Below are positions 52,496 through 62,697 of a stretch of DNA of 64,000 bases, piece after piece (within the stretch, counting starts at the first letter, position 1; every line of letters begins with the position of its first letter). The notes beneath the pieces were generated by a model. It made no database searches and had not been told where the DNA came from. It saw only the letters and a program-made list of their open reading frames with translations. The DNA lies in contig NZ_QRGC01000009.1 in the NCBI RefSeq assembly GCF_003448965.1, positions 62,001 to 126,000 of the forward strand, written 5' to 3'. The translations under genes were made by a program, and so were the position numbers. Source of the DNA: Oceanicella sp. SM1341. GTDB taxonomy: Bacteria; Pseudomonadota; Alphaproteobacteria; Rhodobacterales; Rhodobacteraceae.

Positions 52496-54136
52496 ATGCC
52501 GCTCGACACGGCCCCGGTCGACACCATCGTCACCGGCGCGAACATCATCACCATGCAGGCCCCCGGCCACCGGGCCGGGGCGCTGGCCATCCGCGAGGGG
52601 CGCATCGCCGCCCTGGGCTCGACCGCCGAGATCCGGGCGCTGGCGCCCGGCGCGCGGGAGATCGACTGCGCCGGCGCCACGGTGCTGCCCGGGCTCATCG
52701 ACAGCCATTGCCACCCGGACATGCTGGGCGCGCGCATCGGCCGCTGGCTCGACCTCGGCGCCGCGGCGCCGGCGGGCCGCGAGGCCCTGCTCGAGGCGGT
52801 GCGCGCCGCCGCCGCCGGCCGCCCGGCGGGCGACTGGGTGCTGGCCTACAATTTCGACGACACGCGCATGGGCGGCTACCCCGGCCGGGCCGAGCTCGAC
52901 GCCGCCGGCGGCGGCCGCCCGGTGTTCCTCTACCGCCGCGACGCGCTGATGGGGGTGGCGAGCTCCGCCGCCCTCGCCGCCCTCGGCTTCACCGCCGAGG
53001 CGGCCGACCCCCCGCATGGCCGCATCGAGCGCGACGCCTTCGGCGCCCCCACCGGCCTCCTGCGCGCCCGCGCCGCGCACCTGCTCATCGAGCACGTGCA
53101 GCGCGGCTACACCGAGGCGGATTTCCACGCCGGCCTCGGCACCGTGCTCGCCGGCTACTCGGCCTTCGGCATCACCTCGCTGCACAACAGCCTCACCACC
53201 TCGCAGGGCATCGGCGCCTACCAGCGCATGCGGGCGGAGGGCACGCTTCACATGCGCATCGGCCTCATCGCCTCGGGGCGCGAGCCGGAGTTGGTCGCCG
53301 GGCTCATCCGCTCCGGGCTGCGCTCGGGCTTCGGGGATGAGTGGATCCGCCTCATCGGCGTGGAATGGGTGGCCGACGGCTCCACCTCCGGGCGCACCGC
53401 GGCGTATCGCGCCCCCTACCAGCGCCCCTTCGGCGAGGGCGAGGGGCAGGGGCACAACGGCGAGCTCCTCTTCGCGCGTGACGAGCTCATCGCCCTCGCG
53501 CTGCCCGCCCACCGCGCCGGGCTCACCGTCTGCCTCGACGGCATGGGCGACCGCGGCGTGGAGTTCACCCTCGACATCTTCGAGGCCCTGCTGGAGGACA
53601 CGCCGCGCCCCGACCACCGCATGCGCGTGGAGCATTGCTGCGCCGTGCCGCCCGACCTGGTGGCGCGGCTCGCGCGGCTCGGGGTGGTCGCCTCCTCGGC
53701 CAGCGGCTTCGCGCATGATCTGGGCGACGCGCATCTCGCCGCGCGCGGGGCGGAGGAGATGAAGCATCTCTGGCCGCTGCGCGCGCTGATCGACGCCGGC
53801 GTGCCCGCGCCCTGCCATTCCGACAACCCGGTGTGCGACGCGAACCCGTTCCGCGGCATGGCGGCGCTGGTGAACCGGCGCAGCTCCGGCGGCGCCGATC
53901 TCGACGCTTCGCAGGCCATCACGGTGGAGGAGGCGCTGGCCACCTACACCACGCTGGGCGCCTGGGCGGGCCGCGAGGAGCACCTCAAGGGCAGCCTCGC
54001 GCCCGGCAAGCTCGCCGATCTCTGCGTGCTCGACCGCGACCCCCTCGCCATCCCGGCCGAGGAGCTGGGCGAGACCCGCGTGCACGCCACCCTGCTCGGC
54101 GGCCGCGTGGTGCATGACGCAGCCGGCCTCGCGTGA
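52496..54136 (+). CDS. Amidohydrolase, YtcJ-like family (second copy)
   Basis: A 546-residue Amidohydro_3 enzyme. LIDSHCHPDML supplies the HxH metal site, GVEWVADGSTSGRTAAYRAP the mid-barrel region, CLDGMGDRG and MRVEHCCAVPPD the later histidines, and PCHSDNPVCDANPF the catalytic Asp position (SDN instead of GTD in the 5722 paralogue). GSLAPGKLADLCVLDRDPL closes it. It precedes the ATPase gene by 58 nt and follows the binding-protein gene by 131 nt. It likely cleaves the substrate brought in by the importer. Confidence 0.9.
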   Translation: MPLDTAPVDTIVTGANIITMQAPGHRAGALAIREGRIAALGSTAEIRALAPGAREIDCAGATVLPGLIDSHCHPDMLGARIGRWLDLGAAAPAGREALLEAVRAAAAGRPAGDWVLAYNFDDTRMGGYPGRAELDAAGGGRPVFLYRRDALMGVASSAALAALGFTAEAADPPHGRIERDAFGAPTGLLRARAAHLLIEHVQRGYTEADFHAGLGTVLAGYSAFGITSLHNSLTTSQGIGAYQRMRAEGTLHMRIGLIASGREPELVAGLIRSGLRSGFGDEWIRLIGVEWVADGSTSGRTAAYRAPYQRPFGEGEGQGHNGELLFARDELIALALPAHRAGLTVCLDGMGDRGVEFTLDIFEALLEDTPRPDHRMRVEHCCAVPPDLVARLARLGVVASSASGFAHDLGDAHLAARGAEEMKHLWPLRALIDAGVPAPCHSDNPVCDANPFRGMAALVNRRSSGGADLDASQAITVEEALATYTTLGAWAGREEHLKGSLAPGKLADLCVLDRDPLAIPAEELGETRVHATLLGGRVVHDAAGLA

Positions 54137-54194
54137 GTACCGCGATGACGAAGACCAACCGGGCCGGCAGCGGCTCGCACACCGGAGGCCCCCG

Positions 54195-55310
54195 ATGACC
54201 GAACCCACCCCCGGCCCCCTTGGTGCCCCCCTCGGAGCTGCCGTGCAGTTCGACCAGGTGAGCAAGCGCTACGGCGACGCGCTCGCGGTCGACCGCGTGG
54301 ACATCGATGTCGCCGCCGGCGAGTTCCTCACCCTGCTCGGCGCCTCCGGCTCGGGCAAGACCACCACGCTGATGATGCTGGCGGGCTTCCAGATGCCCAG
54401 CTCGGGCGAGATCCGCGTCGGCGGCCGGCAGATCACCCATGTCGCCCCCGCGGCGCGCAACGTGGGCATGGTGTTCCAGAGCTACGCGCTCTTCCCGCAC
54501 ATGACCGTGGCGGAGAACATCGCCTTCCCGCTGCGCATGCGCAAGGCGACCGCCGCGGCCAAGGGCGAGGCGGTGGCGCGGGTGCTCTCCATCGTCGGGC
54601 TCGAGGGGCTGGGCGGGCGCTACCCGCGCCAGCTCTCGGGCGGGCAGCAGCAGCGCGTGGCGCTGGCGCGCGCCATCGTCTTCGAGCCGCCGGTGCTGCT
54701 GATGGACGAGCCGCTGGGCGCGCTCGACAAGCACCTGCGCGCGCATCTGCAGACCGAGATCAAGCGCATCCAGGCCCGCCTCGGCCTCACCGTGCTCTAC
54801 GTCACGCACGACCAGGAGGAGGCGCTCACCATGTCGGACCGCATCTGCATCATGCGCGACGGCCGCATCCTGCAGACCGACAGCCCGGAGACCCTCTACG
54901 ACCGCCCGGCGGACACCTACGTGGCCGGGTTCTTCGGCGAGTCCAACATCGTCGCCGCCCGGGCCGAGGGGGATGGCCGCGCGCTCTTCGGCCCCACCCC
55001 GGTGCCGCTGCCGCGCGCCGTGCGGGCCGGCGAGGCGGTGGAATGCGCCATCCGCCCCGAGCGTATCTCCCTCGCCCCCGCCGGCGCGCCGGCCTTCGGC
55101 GAGGCGCTGGCCGTGCCCGCCACCGTCACCGCCTCCACCTTCGTGGGCGACTACCGCCGCTACGAGCTGGCGCTGCCCGACGGCACCGCCCTCTCCGTGC
55201 GCCACCCGCTGCGCGAGACGCAGGCCGGCTTCGCCCCGGGCGAGGCGGTCACCGCCTCCTGGGCGCCGGGCGCGATGCGCTTCTTCGTCGACGGGCGGGC
55301 GGTGGCATGA
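54195..55310 (+). CDS. potA-like: ABC transporter ATP-binding protein (PotA type)
   Basis: A 371-residue ATPase. Walker [15 protein letters not shown]-loop [20 protein letters not shown], signature [15 protein letters not shown], Walker [16 protein letters not shown] and an H-loop in [12 protein letters not shown] are complete. A C-terminal TOBE-type regulatory domain follows (about 290-371: [13 protein letters not shown]). GGAGG lies 7 nt before the ATG. The next gene overlaps by ATGA. Confidence 0.93.
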   Translation: MTEPTPGPLGAPLGAAVQFDQVSKRYGDALAVDRVDIDVAAGEFLTLLGASGSGKTTTLMMLAGFQMPSSGEIRVGGRQITHVAPAARNVGMVFQSYALFPHMTVAENIAFPLRMRKATAAAKGEAVARVLSIVGLEGLGGRYPRQLSGGQQQRVALARAIVFEPPVLLMDEPLGALDKHLRAHLQTEIKRIQARLGLTVLYVTHDQEEALTMSDRICIMRDGRILQTDSPETLYDRPADTYVAGFFGESNIVAARAEGDGRALFGPTPVPLPRAVRAGEAVECAIRPERISLAPAGAPAFGEALAVPATVTASTFVGDYRRYELALPDGTALSVRHPLRETQAGFAPGEAVTASWAPGAMRFFVDGRAVA

Positions 55311-56182
55311 GCGCGCTCGCCGAGCCGATGGCCGCAGCCCCGCCGCGCCGCGCGGGTGCCGCCTGGCGCAAGCCCGGCCTGCTGGTGCTGCCGCTCCTCG
55401 CCTTCCTCGCGGTGTTCTACCTCGTGCCGGTGCTGATGATGCTCTCGCGCGCCTCCGGGCCCGCGCTCGACTTCGCGCCGGTGCAGGCGGCCCTCACCAG
55501 CGGTGTGGCGGCGCAGGTGTTCTGGATCACGCTCAAGGTGGCGGTGATCACCACCCTCGCCACCCTGGTGCTGGGCTACCCGCTGGCGCTCTTCACCGCC
55601 ATCGCGCCGCCATGGCTGTCGCGCCTGCTGCTGGCGGCGGTGATGATCCCGTTCTGGAGCTCGATCCTCGTGCGCTCCTATGCCTGGATGGTGCTGCTGG
55701 GCCGGCAGGGCATGGTGAACGAGGCGCTGATCGGGCTGGGGCTGATCGAGACACCGATGCGCCTGCTCAACACCTCCTTCGCGGTCTACGTGGGCATGAT
55801 CCACATCCTGCTGCCCTTCATGGTGCTGCCGATCTATGCCACGATGAAGGGCATCGACGGCCGGCTGGTCTGGGCGGCGGAAAACCTCGGCGCCGGCGCG
55901 CTCTCGGTGCTGCGCTTCGTCATCCTGCCGCTGTCGCTGCCGGGGGTGTTCGCCGGGGTGCTGGTGGTGTTCATCCTCTGCCTCGGCTTCTACGTGACGC
56001 CCGCGCTGCTCGGCGGCCCGGGAGACCTGATGGCCTCCATGCTCATCGCGCAGGAGGTCGACCTCTACAACTGGGACCTCGCCTCCGCCTATGCCGCGGT
56101 GCTGCTGGTGGTCACCCTGCTGATCGTGGCCGCCTTCAGCCGCCTGCTCAGCCTCGACCGCGTGATGGGAGCCGGACGATGA
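55307..56182 (+). CDS. potB-like: ABC transporter permease (PotB type)
   Basis: A 291-residue permease with six spans starting at about 25-45 (LLVLPLLAFLAVFYLVPVLM). WAAENLGAGALSVLRFVILP is the EAA loop. Its ATG overlaps the ATPase stop (ATGA), and its stop overlaps the next permease start (ATGA). Confidence 0.93.
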   Translation: MSALAEPMAAAPPRRAGAAWRKPGLLVLPLLAFLAVFYLVPVLMMLSRASGPALDFAPVQAALTSGVAAQVFWITLKVAVITTLATLVLGYPLALFTAIAPPWLSRLLLAAVMIPFWSSILVRSYAWMVLLGRQGMVNEALIGLGLIETPMRLLNTSFAVYVGMIHILLPFMVLPIYATMKGIDGRLVWAAENLGAGALSVLRFVILPLSLPGVFAGVLVVFILCLGFYVTPALLGGPGDLMASMLIAQEVDLYNWDLASAYAAVLLVVTLLIVAAFSRLLSLDRVMGAGR

Positions 56183-57000
56183 GCGCAGCCCCCCCTCTGG
56201 TGATGTCGAGCGGCCGCGCCGGCCGCGCCCTGCTGGGGCTTCTCGCCCTCGCGGTGGTGGTGTTCCTCGTGTTCCCGGTGTTCGTGATCATCCCGATCTC
56301 CTTCTCCGGCTCGAGCTTCCTCACCTTCCCGCCCGAGAGCCTCAGCCTGCAATGGTACGAGAAGTTCCTCTCCCGCGCCGACTGGCTGGAGGCGACCTGG
56401 CTCAGCCTCTGGGTGGCGGCGCTGGTGACGGTGCTGGCCACCGTGCTGGGCACGGCGGCGGCCTTCGGCGTGGTGCGCGGGCGGTTCCCGGGGCAGAAGC
56501 TGGTGGTGGCCTTCCTGCTCTCGCCGCTGATCGTGCCGGGCATCATCGTGGCGATCGCGGTGTATTTCTTCTACGCCCGGCTCGGCATCGTCGGCTCGCC
56601 GGTCGCCATCGCGGTGGCGCATACGGCGCTCGCGGTGCCTTTCGTGGTGGTGAACGTCTCCGCCGTGCTGCACGGGTTCGACACGCGGCTGGAGCAGGCG
56701 GCGCAGAACCTCGGCGCCGGCACCTGGACCACCTTCCGCCTCGTCACCTTCCCGCTCATCCGGCCCGGCGTGTTCGCCGGCGGGCTCTTCGCCTTCATCA
56801 CCTCCTTCGACGAGCTGATCGTGGCGCTGTTCATCACCGCGCCGGGCCATGTCACCCTCCCGGCGCGGATGTGGGAGAGCATGCGCAACGAGATCGACCC
56901 CACCATCGCCGCCGTCTCCACGCTGGAGATCGTGCTCTCGGTGGCGCTGTTCTTCGTGGCCGGCCGGCTGCAGGCCCGGGCGGCGGAGCGCGGCGCATGA
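56179..57000 (+). CDS. potC-like: ABC transporter permease (PotC type)
   Basis: A 273-residue permease, second of the pair. Landmarks are VFLVFPVFVIIPISFSGSSF in the first span, FLLSPLIVPGIIVAIAVYFF, and the EAA loop QAAQNLGAGTWTTFRLVTFP; FITSFDELIVALFITAPG is typical of PotC. It overlaps both neighbours by 4 nt. Confidence 0.93.
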   Translation: MSAAPPLVMSSGRAGRALLGLLALAVVVFLVFPVFVIIPISFSGSSFLTFPPESLSLQWYEKFLSRADWLEATWLSLWVAALVTVLATVLGTAAAFGVVRGRFPGQKLVVAFLLSPLIVPGIIVAIAVYFFYARLGIVGSPVAIAVAHTALAVPFVVVNVSAVLHGFDTRLEQAAQNLGAGTWTTFRLVTFPLIRPGVFAGGLFAFITSFDELIVALFITAPGHVTLPARMWESMRNEIDPTIAAVSTLEIVLSVALFFVAGRLQARAAERGA

Positions 57001-58421
57001 GCCGCCGCGCGCTCTTCGCCGAGGAGATCATCGCCTTCCAGCATGGCGAGCACCGCCACCTGCGCGGCGGCTGCGTGATCACGGAAGGGGACCGGGTGGT
57101 CTATGTCGGCCCGCCGGTCGACCTCGGCGAGGACGTGGAGCGGCATGATTTCGGGCCCGCGTTCATCGCGCCCGGCTTCATCGACAGCCACGCCCATCTC
57201 ACCTCCGCGCCGCTCGACCGCACCACGGTCGAGGACACCGGCAAGCCGCAGTTCTGGTTCACCTCGCTCGCCGAGCTGCTGCCCGCCATGACCCGTGCCA
57301 TGCGCCCGGAGGACGAGCGGGCAATGGCCGATTTCTCCGTGGCCGAGCTCATCCGCTCCGGCACCACCACGGTGATGGAGATCGGCTGGCAGGGCGACCA
57401 CGTGGCCGACACCGCCGAGCGCGCCGGCATCCGCGCCTATGTCGCGCAGGGCTACGGCTCGGCGAAATGGCGCACGCCGGACGGCCGGCGCATGGTGATC
57501 GACTGGAAGGAGGACGACGGGTTCGACGGCTTCCACGACGCCTGCGCCTTCATCGACAGGGTGGACGGCCGGGCGAACGGCCGCATCCGCGGCTACCTCT
57601 CGCCCATGCAGGTGGCGATGGTCTCGCCCGCGCTGCTCGCCGCCACGCGCGCCGAGGCCGAGGCGCGGGACTGCCCCGTCGCCCTGCACACCTCCGAGGC
57701 GGTGTTCGAGTTCCGCGAGATGGTTTCGCGCGAGGGGATGACCCCCATCGAGTGGCTGGAGGCGCAGGGCTTCCTCTCCGAGCGCTGCATGCTGGGCCAT
57801 GTCATCTTCACCGCCGGGCATTCCTGGCTCAACTACCCGGGGCGCGACCTCGAGATCCTCGCCGCCCACGGCGCCTCCGTGGCGCACTGCCCCTGGGTGT
57901 TCGCCCGGCGCGGCTACGTGATGGAGAGCTTCGCGCGCTACCTCGACGCGGGCGTGACCATGTGCCTGGGCTCCGACACCGCGCCCCAGAGCCTGCTCAA
58001 ACAGATGCAATACGGCGCCGTTCTGGCCAAGACGGTGGAGCGCGACAGCCGCCGCGCCACCGCGGGCCAGATGTTCGACGCGGCCACCCTCGCGCCCGCC
58101 CGGGCGCTGGGGCGCAGCGATCTCGGCCGCATCGCGCCGGGGGCGAAGGCCGATCTCACCGTCTGGCGGCTCGACGGGTTCTCCACCACGCCGAGCCGCG
58201 ACCCGGTACGCCTTCTGGTGCATTCGGCCGAGCCGGAAGATCTGCGCCACGTGATGGTGGACGGCACATGGGTGATGCGTGAGCGCAGACTGACGCAACT
58301 GCAGGAAGCCACGGTGGTTGCAGCAGCGCGCAGGGCAGCGCAAAGGGTATGGAGCCGCATGGGTGATGGCCCGGCGGCGCTCGACATCCTGTCCGCCCCC
58401 ACGCTGAGGCCATTCGCATGA
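56997..58421 (+). CDS. Amidohydrolase (cytosine deaminase/chlorohydrolase-like)
   Basis: A 474-residue Amidohydro_1 enzyme of the TrzA/AtzA/SsnA-like type. FIDSHAHLTSAPL gives HxH, VALHTSEAVFEF and MLGHVIFTAGHSWL the next histidines, HCPWVFARRGY the strand-seven region, and LGSDTAPQSLLKQMQYG the catalytic aspartate. The C-terminal IAPGAKADLTVWRLDG is the usual closing strand. It overlaps the permease gene (ATGA) and the GntR gene (ATGA), so it is translationally coupled within the operon. Family members hydrolyse C-N or C-Cl bonds of ring compounds. Confidence 0.9.
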   Translation: MSRRALFAEEIIAFQHGEHRHLRGGCVITEGDRVVYVGPPVDLGEDVERHDFGPAFIAPGFIDSHAHLTSAPLDRTTVEDTGKPQFWFTSLAELLPAMTRAMRPEDERAMADFSVAELIRSGTTTVMEIGWQGDHVADTAERAGIRAYVAQGYGSAKWRTPDGRRMVIDWKEDDGFDGFHDACAFIDRVDGRANGRIRGYLSPMQVAMVSPALLAATRAEAEARDCPVALHTSEAVFEFREMVSREGMTPIEWLEAQGFLSERCMLGHVIFTAGHSWLNYPGRDLEILAAHGASVAHCPWVFARRGYVMESFARYLDAGVTMCLGSDTAPQSLLKQMQYGAVLAKTVERDSRRATAGQMFDAATLAPARALGRSDLGRIAPGAKADLTVWRLDGFSTTPSRDPVRLLVHSAEPEDLRHVMVDGTWVMRERRLTQLQEATVVAAARRAAQRVWSRMGDGPAALDILSAPTLRPFA

Positions 58422-59092
58422 CCGACACCCGCATTGCCCCGCCCCCCGGCGAGAGCCTGGCCGACCAGGCCTACCGGCTGATCGAGGACATGATCGTGAC
58501 CATGGAGCTCAGGCCCGGGGCCTGGGTGTCCGAGCCCTCGCTCACCGAGCGGCTGGAGATCGGCCGCACCCCGGTGCGCGAGGCGCTGCTGCGGCTCGCC
58601 TCCGACGGCATCCTCGTCACCCGGCCGCGGCGGGGCATGGTGGTCTGCGAGATCGACCTGCGCACCCAGCTGCGCGTGCTCGAGGCCCGCCGGGCGCTGG
58701 AAAGCGTCATCGTGCGCCGCGCCGCCCTGCGCCGCTCGGCCGAGGATGTCGAGGTGATCTCCGGGATGGTGGCCGAGTTCCGCCGCATGAAGGGCCAGCC
58801 CGACCACGTGCCGATCCTGCGGCTCGACCGCGCCTTCATGGACCGGCTGCTGCTGGCCTCGGCAAACCCGTTCCTCGGCGCCATCACGCCGCTCTACGCC
58901 CTGTCGCGGCGCTTCTGGCTGGCGAACTACCAGCGCCAGACCCGGTTCGACCCGCAGGAGATCACCGGCTACCACATCGAGATCGCCGACGCGGTCATCG
59001 CAGGAAACGCGGAGGAGGCGGGCCGGCTGGTCGACGCCTTCCTCGACCATGTCGAAGAGTTCACCCGTTTCGTCGGCCTCGAGCTGGGCTGA
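58418..59092 (+). CDS. GntR-family regulator (FCD subfamily)
   Basis: A 224-residue regulator. The winged helix is at about 20-78 (LTERLEIGRTPVREALLRLA, then SDGILVTRPRRGMVV), followed by an FCD effector domain of helices with conserved acidic and histidine residues (RLDRAFMDRLLLASANPF, ITGYHIEIADAVIAGNAEEA). It is nested inside the operon and overlaps the upstream amidohydrolase by ATGA. It probably regulates this operon in response to a carboxylate-type ligand. Confidence 0.92.
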   Translation: MTDTRIAPPPGESLADQAYRLIEDMIVTMELRPGAWVSEPSLTERLEIGRTPVREALLRLASDGILVTRPRRGMVVCEIDLRTQLRVLEARRALESVIVRRAALRRSAEDVEVISGMVAEFRRMKGQPDHVPILRLDRAFMDRLLLASANPFLGAITPLYALSRRFWLANYQRQTRFDPQEITGYHIEIADAVIAGNAEEAGRLVDAFLDHVEEFTRFVGLELG

Positions 59093-59122
59093 GGGCGGGG
59101 CCTGACCAACAAGGAGGTCACC

Positions 59123-60613
59123 ATGCAGGCCGAAACCACCGTGCTGCGCGACTGCGGCTGGATCATCAGCTGGAATGCCGCCGAGGCGCGCCACGAGTAC
59201 ATGCAGGGCGGCGACGTGGCCTTCCGCGGCGACCGCGTGCTGCAGGTGGGCGGTCGCTACGAGGGCGCTTTCGAGCACGAGGTCGACGCCCGCGAGCGCC
59301 TGGTGATGCCCGGTTTCGTCGACCTGCACGCCCATCCCACGTTCGAGACCATGCTCAAGGGCCTGACCGACGAGGTCGGCAGCCCGAACTTCTACCAGAG
59401 CTCGCTCTACGAGTTCCTCTTCCTCTTCGAGCTCGACGAGGACGGCATGCGCGCCTCCAACGAGGTCGCCCTCTCCGAGCTGCTGCTGAGCGGCGTCACC
59501 TCGCTGTGCGACATCTCCGTGCCGCACGAGGGCTGGCTCGACACCATGGCGCGCAGCGGCATCCGCGGCTTTGCGGCACCCATGTTCCGCTCCGGCCGCT
59601 GGTTCACGCGCAACGGCCACTCGGTGGAATACGAGTTCGACGAGCCGCAGGGCCGTTCGCGGCTGGAGAAGGCGCTCGCCGTGGTCGACGAGGCGCGCGC
59701 CCACCCCTCCGGCCGGCTCGACGGCGTGGTCTCCCCCGCCCAGATCGACACCTGCTCGGAGGAGCTCTTGCGCGACGCCGCCGCCGAGGCGCGCGCCCGC
59801 AACATGCCCATCCAGATCCACGCCTCGCAGAGCGTGGTGGAGTTCAACGAGATCATGCGCCGCCACGGCCGCACGCCGGCCGGCTGGCTGGGCGATCTCG
59901 GCCTGCTCGGCCCCGACCTCACCATCGGCCACGGCATCTTCATGGACCACCACGAATGGGTGGCCTGGAGCACCCGAAACGACCTTGGCCTGCTGGCCGA
60001 GAGCGGCACCACGGTGGCGCATTGCCCCACCGTCTTCGTGCGCCGCGGCATCTCGCTGCGCCATTTCGCCGAATACCGCGCCGCGGGCGTGAACATGGGG
60101 ATCGGCACCGACACCTTCCCGCACAACTTCGTGGAGGAGATGCGCAACGCCATCTACGTGGGCCGCACCGTGTCGGGCAATTCCAAGGGCCCGACGGCGC
60201 AGATGGTCTTCGAGGCCGCCACCGTGGGCGGCGCGAAGGCGCTGGGGCGCGACGACATCGGCCGGCTCGCCCCCGGGGCCAAGGCCGACATCGTGCTCGT
60301 CGACCTCATGCACCCCGCCATGCGGCCGGTGCGCGACCCGCTGCGCAGCCTGATCTTCTCCGCCGGTGACCGGCCGATCCGCGATGTCTACGTCGACGGC
60401 CGGCAGGTGGTCTCGGCCGGCAAGGTCACCGGGCTCGACCGCGAGGCCGCCCTCGCCCGGGTGGAGGAGGCGCAGGCCCGCTCCGCAGCCCAGGTGCACA
60501 AGTACGACTGGGCCGGCCGCCCGGCCGACGAGGTGATGCCCCACGCGCTGCCCTTCGCGAAGGCCCGCGCGGCCGCGCCCGCCCCCGCAGGCGAGGCGGA
60601 GGCAGAGGCATGA
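59123..60613 (+). CDS. Amidohydrolase (guanine deaminase/chlorohydrolase-like)
   Basis: A 496-residue Amidohydro_1 enzyme. FVDLHAHPTFETMLKG supplies HxH, IQIHASQSVVEF and IGHGIFMDHHEW the later histidines, and GIGTDTFPHNFVEEM the catalytic aspartate. It has a perfect AAGGAGG Shine-Dalgarno. It precedes hyuA with a 4-nt overlap and follows the GntR gene by 30 nt. Sequence layout is similar to but distinct from the 56997 enzyme, so the operon has three different amidohydrolases. Confidence 0.9.
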   Translation: MQAETTVLRDCGWIISWNAAEARHEYMQGGDVAFRGDRVLQVGGRYEGAFEHEVDARERLVMPGFVDLHAHPTFETMLKGLTDEVGSPNFYQSSLYEFLFLFELDEDGMRASNEVALSELLLSGVTSLCDISVPHEGWLDTMARSGIRGFAAPMFRSGRWFTRNGHSVEYEFDEPQGRSRLEKALAVVDEARAHPSGRLDGVVSPAQIDTCSEELLRDAAAEARARNMPIQIHASQSVVEFNEIMRRHGRTPAGWLGDLGLLGPDLTIGHGIFMDHHEWVAWSTRNDLGLLAESGTTVAHCPTVFVRRGISLRHFAEYRAAGVNMGIGTDTFPHNFVEEMRNAIYVGRTVSGNSKGPTAQMVFEAATVGGAKALGRDDIGRLAPGAKADIVLVDLMHPAMRPVRDPLRSLIFSAGDRPIRDVYVDGRQVVSAGKVTGLDREAALARVEEAQARSAAQVHKYDWAGRPADEVMPHALPFAKARAAAPAPAGEAEAEA

Positions 60614-62694
60614 GGCTGATCGGAGTCGATGTCGGCGGCACCTTCACCGACCTCGTCTGCGTGGAGACCGAGAGCGGCGCGCTCACCATCCACAAGGTGC
60701 CCACCACCCCGCACGACCCCTCGGAGGCGGTGCTGAACGGCATCCTCGAGCTCTGCGAGCTTGCCGGCGTGGCGCGCGAGAGCGTGGACCGGGTGCTGCA
60801 CGGCACCACCACCGCCACCAACGCCATCCTCGAGCATGACGGCGCCCTCACCGGCCTGATCACCAACGAGGGCTACCGCGACATCCTGCACATCGGCCGC
60901 CACCAGCGCCCGCAGCACTATTCCATCCGCCAGGAAGTGCCCTGGCAGGACCGCCCGCTGGTGAAACGCCGCCACCGCAAGGTGGTGGCCGGCCGCATGG
61001 CCCCGCCCGAGGGCCGGGTGCTGGTGCCGCTCGACGAGGCGGGCGTGCGCGCCGCCGCGCGCGAGCTGCGCGAGGAAGGCGTGGAGGCCATCGCCATCTG
61101 CTTCCTGTTCTCCTACCTCGACCCCGCGCATGAGCAGCGCGCCCGCGAGATCGTGCTGGAGGAATACCCGGAGGTGTTCGTGACCACCTCCGCCGAGGTC
61201 TCGCCGCAGTTCCGCGAGTTCGAGCGTTTCACCACCACGGCGATGAACGCCTTCATCGGCCCGAAGGTGCGCCGCTACGTGAGCCGGCTGGAGGAGCGGC
61301 TGGCGGAGAACGGCCTCACGGCCGACCTGCACATCATGGGCTCGAACGGCGGTGTCGCCACGGCGCGGATGGTCTGCGAGCTGCCGGTGATGACCCTGCT
61401 GTCGGGCCCCGCGGCCGGCATCATCGGCGGGGCCTGGGCCGGGGCGCTCTCCGGGCGCGACAGCCTGATCACCTTCGACGTGGGCGGCACCTCGGCCGAT
61501 ATCGGCATCGTGCGTGACGGCGCCTTCGCCGAGGCCTCGGCGCGCGACACCTCCATCGCCGGCTTCCCGCTCATGGTGCCGATGATCGACATCCACACCA
61601 TCGGCGCCGGCGGCGGCTCCATCGCGCATCTCGACGCGGGCGGCGCCTTCCGCGTCGGCCCGCGCTCCGCGGGCGCGGTGCCCGGCCCCGCCGCCTACCG
61701 CCGCGGCGGCACGAAGCCCACGGTGACGGATGCCAACGTGGTGCTCGGCCGGCTCGACGCGGGAAATTTCCTCGGCGGCGCGATGAGCCTCGACGTGGAC
61801 GCCGCCGGGCGGGTGATCGACGGGCTCGCCGCCGAGCTCGGCCTCTCCCGGCTCGAGACGGCGGAGGGCATCCTCACCCTGGTCAACGCCAACATGGCCA
61901 ATCTCGTGCGCTCGCGCACCGTGCAGAAGGGGCTCGACCCGCGCAGCTTCGCCCTCGTCGCCTTCGGCGGCGGCGGGCCGCTGCAGGCGGTGGACGTGGC
62001 CGCGATGCTCGACATCCCGGAGGTGATCGTGCCGCCGGCGCCGGGCATCACCTCGGCCATGGGGCTGGTGGCGACCGACATGAAATACGACCTCGTGCGC
62101 ACCGCCTTCCTCTCCAGCCTCGACGCGGAAGGGGCGGCCGCCCGCGCCACCGCCACGCTCGACGCCATGCAGGCCGAGCTCGCCGCCCGCCTCGCCGCCG
62201 ACGGTTTCGCCGAGGCCGATACCGCCTTCGAGCGCTCGGGCGACGTGCGCTACGTGGGCCAGGGCTACGAGCTGCGCGTGGCGATCCCCGCCGGCCCGCT
62301 CGACGCCGCGGCGATGGAGGCCCTCTTCGAGGTCTTCACCGGCCTGCACCGGGCCGAGTACGGCCGCATCAACCCCGGCAACCCGATCGAGATCGTGAAC
62401 CTGCGGGTGAGTGCTGCGGGCCGCATGCCGGTGCTCGGCCGCCCGGCGGTGGGGCAGGGCGGCAGCCTGAAGGCGGCGCTGCTCGGCCACCGGCCCTGCA
62501 CCTTCCGCATGGCCACCGGGCTCGAGACGCTGGAAACCCCGGTCTACCTGCGCGGCAGCCTGCCGCTGGGCGAGCGCATCGCCGGCCCCGCGATCATCGT
62601 GCAGAAGGACACCACCTCCATCCTGCGCCCGCAGGACAGCATGGTCGCCGACCCGGGCGGCAACCTCCTCATCCAGGTCGGCGGAAAGGACTGA
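60610..62694 (+). CDS. hyuA: Hydantoinase/oxoprolinase subunit A
   Basis: A 694-residue ATP-dependent hydantoinase A/oxoprolinase-like subunit. The N-terminal ATP site is RLIGVDVGGTFTDLVCVE, then LHGTTTATNAILE, LLSGPAAGIIGGAWAG and ITFDVGGTSADIGIV, with HTIGAGGGSIAHLDAGG and VPGPAAYRRGG. These are all signatures of HyuA. It cleaves a cyclic amide (hydantoin, 5-oxoproline or similar) with ATP, together with HyuB encoded 3 nt downstream. It overlaps the preceding amidohydrolase gene by 4 nt. Confidence 0.94.
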   Translation: MRLIGVDVGGTFTDLVCVETESGALTIHKVPTTPHDPSEAVLNGILELCELAGVARESVDRVLHGTTTATNAILEHDGALTGLITNEGYRDILHIGRHQRPQHYSIRQEVPWQDRPLVKRRHRKVVAGRMAPPEGRVLVPLDEAGVRAAARELREEGVEAIAICFLFSYLDPAHEQRAREIVLEEYPEVFVTTSAEVSPQFREFERFTTTAMNAFIGPKVRRYVSRLEERLAENGLTADLHIMGSNGGVATARMVCELPVMTLLSGPAAGIIGGAWAGALSGRDSLITFDVGGTSADIGIVRDGAFAEASARDTSIAGFPLMVPMIDIHTIGAGGGSIAHLDAGGAFRVGPRSAGAVPGPAAYRRGGTKPTVTDANVVLGRLDAGNFLGGAMSLDVDAAGRVIDGLAAELGLSRLETAEGILTLVNANMANLVRSRTVQKGLDPRSFALVAFGGGGPLQAVDVAAMLDIPEVIVPPAPGITSAMGLVATDMKYDLVRTAFLSSLDAEGAAARATATLDAMQAELAARLAADGFAEADTAFERSGDVRYVGQGYELRVAIPAGPLDAAAMEALFEVFTGLHRAEYGRINPGNPIEIVNLRVSAAGRMPVLGRPAVGQGGSLKAALLGHRPCTFRMATGLETLETPVYLRGSLPLGERIAGPAIIVQKDTTSILRPQDSMVADPGGNLLIQVGGKD

Positions 62695-62697
62695 GCC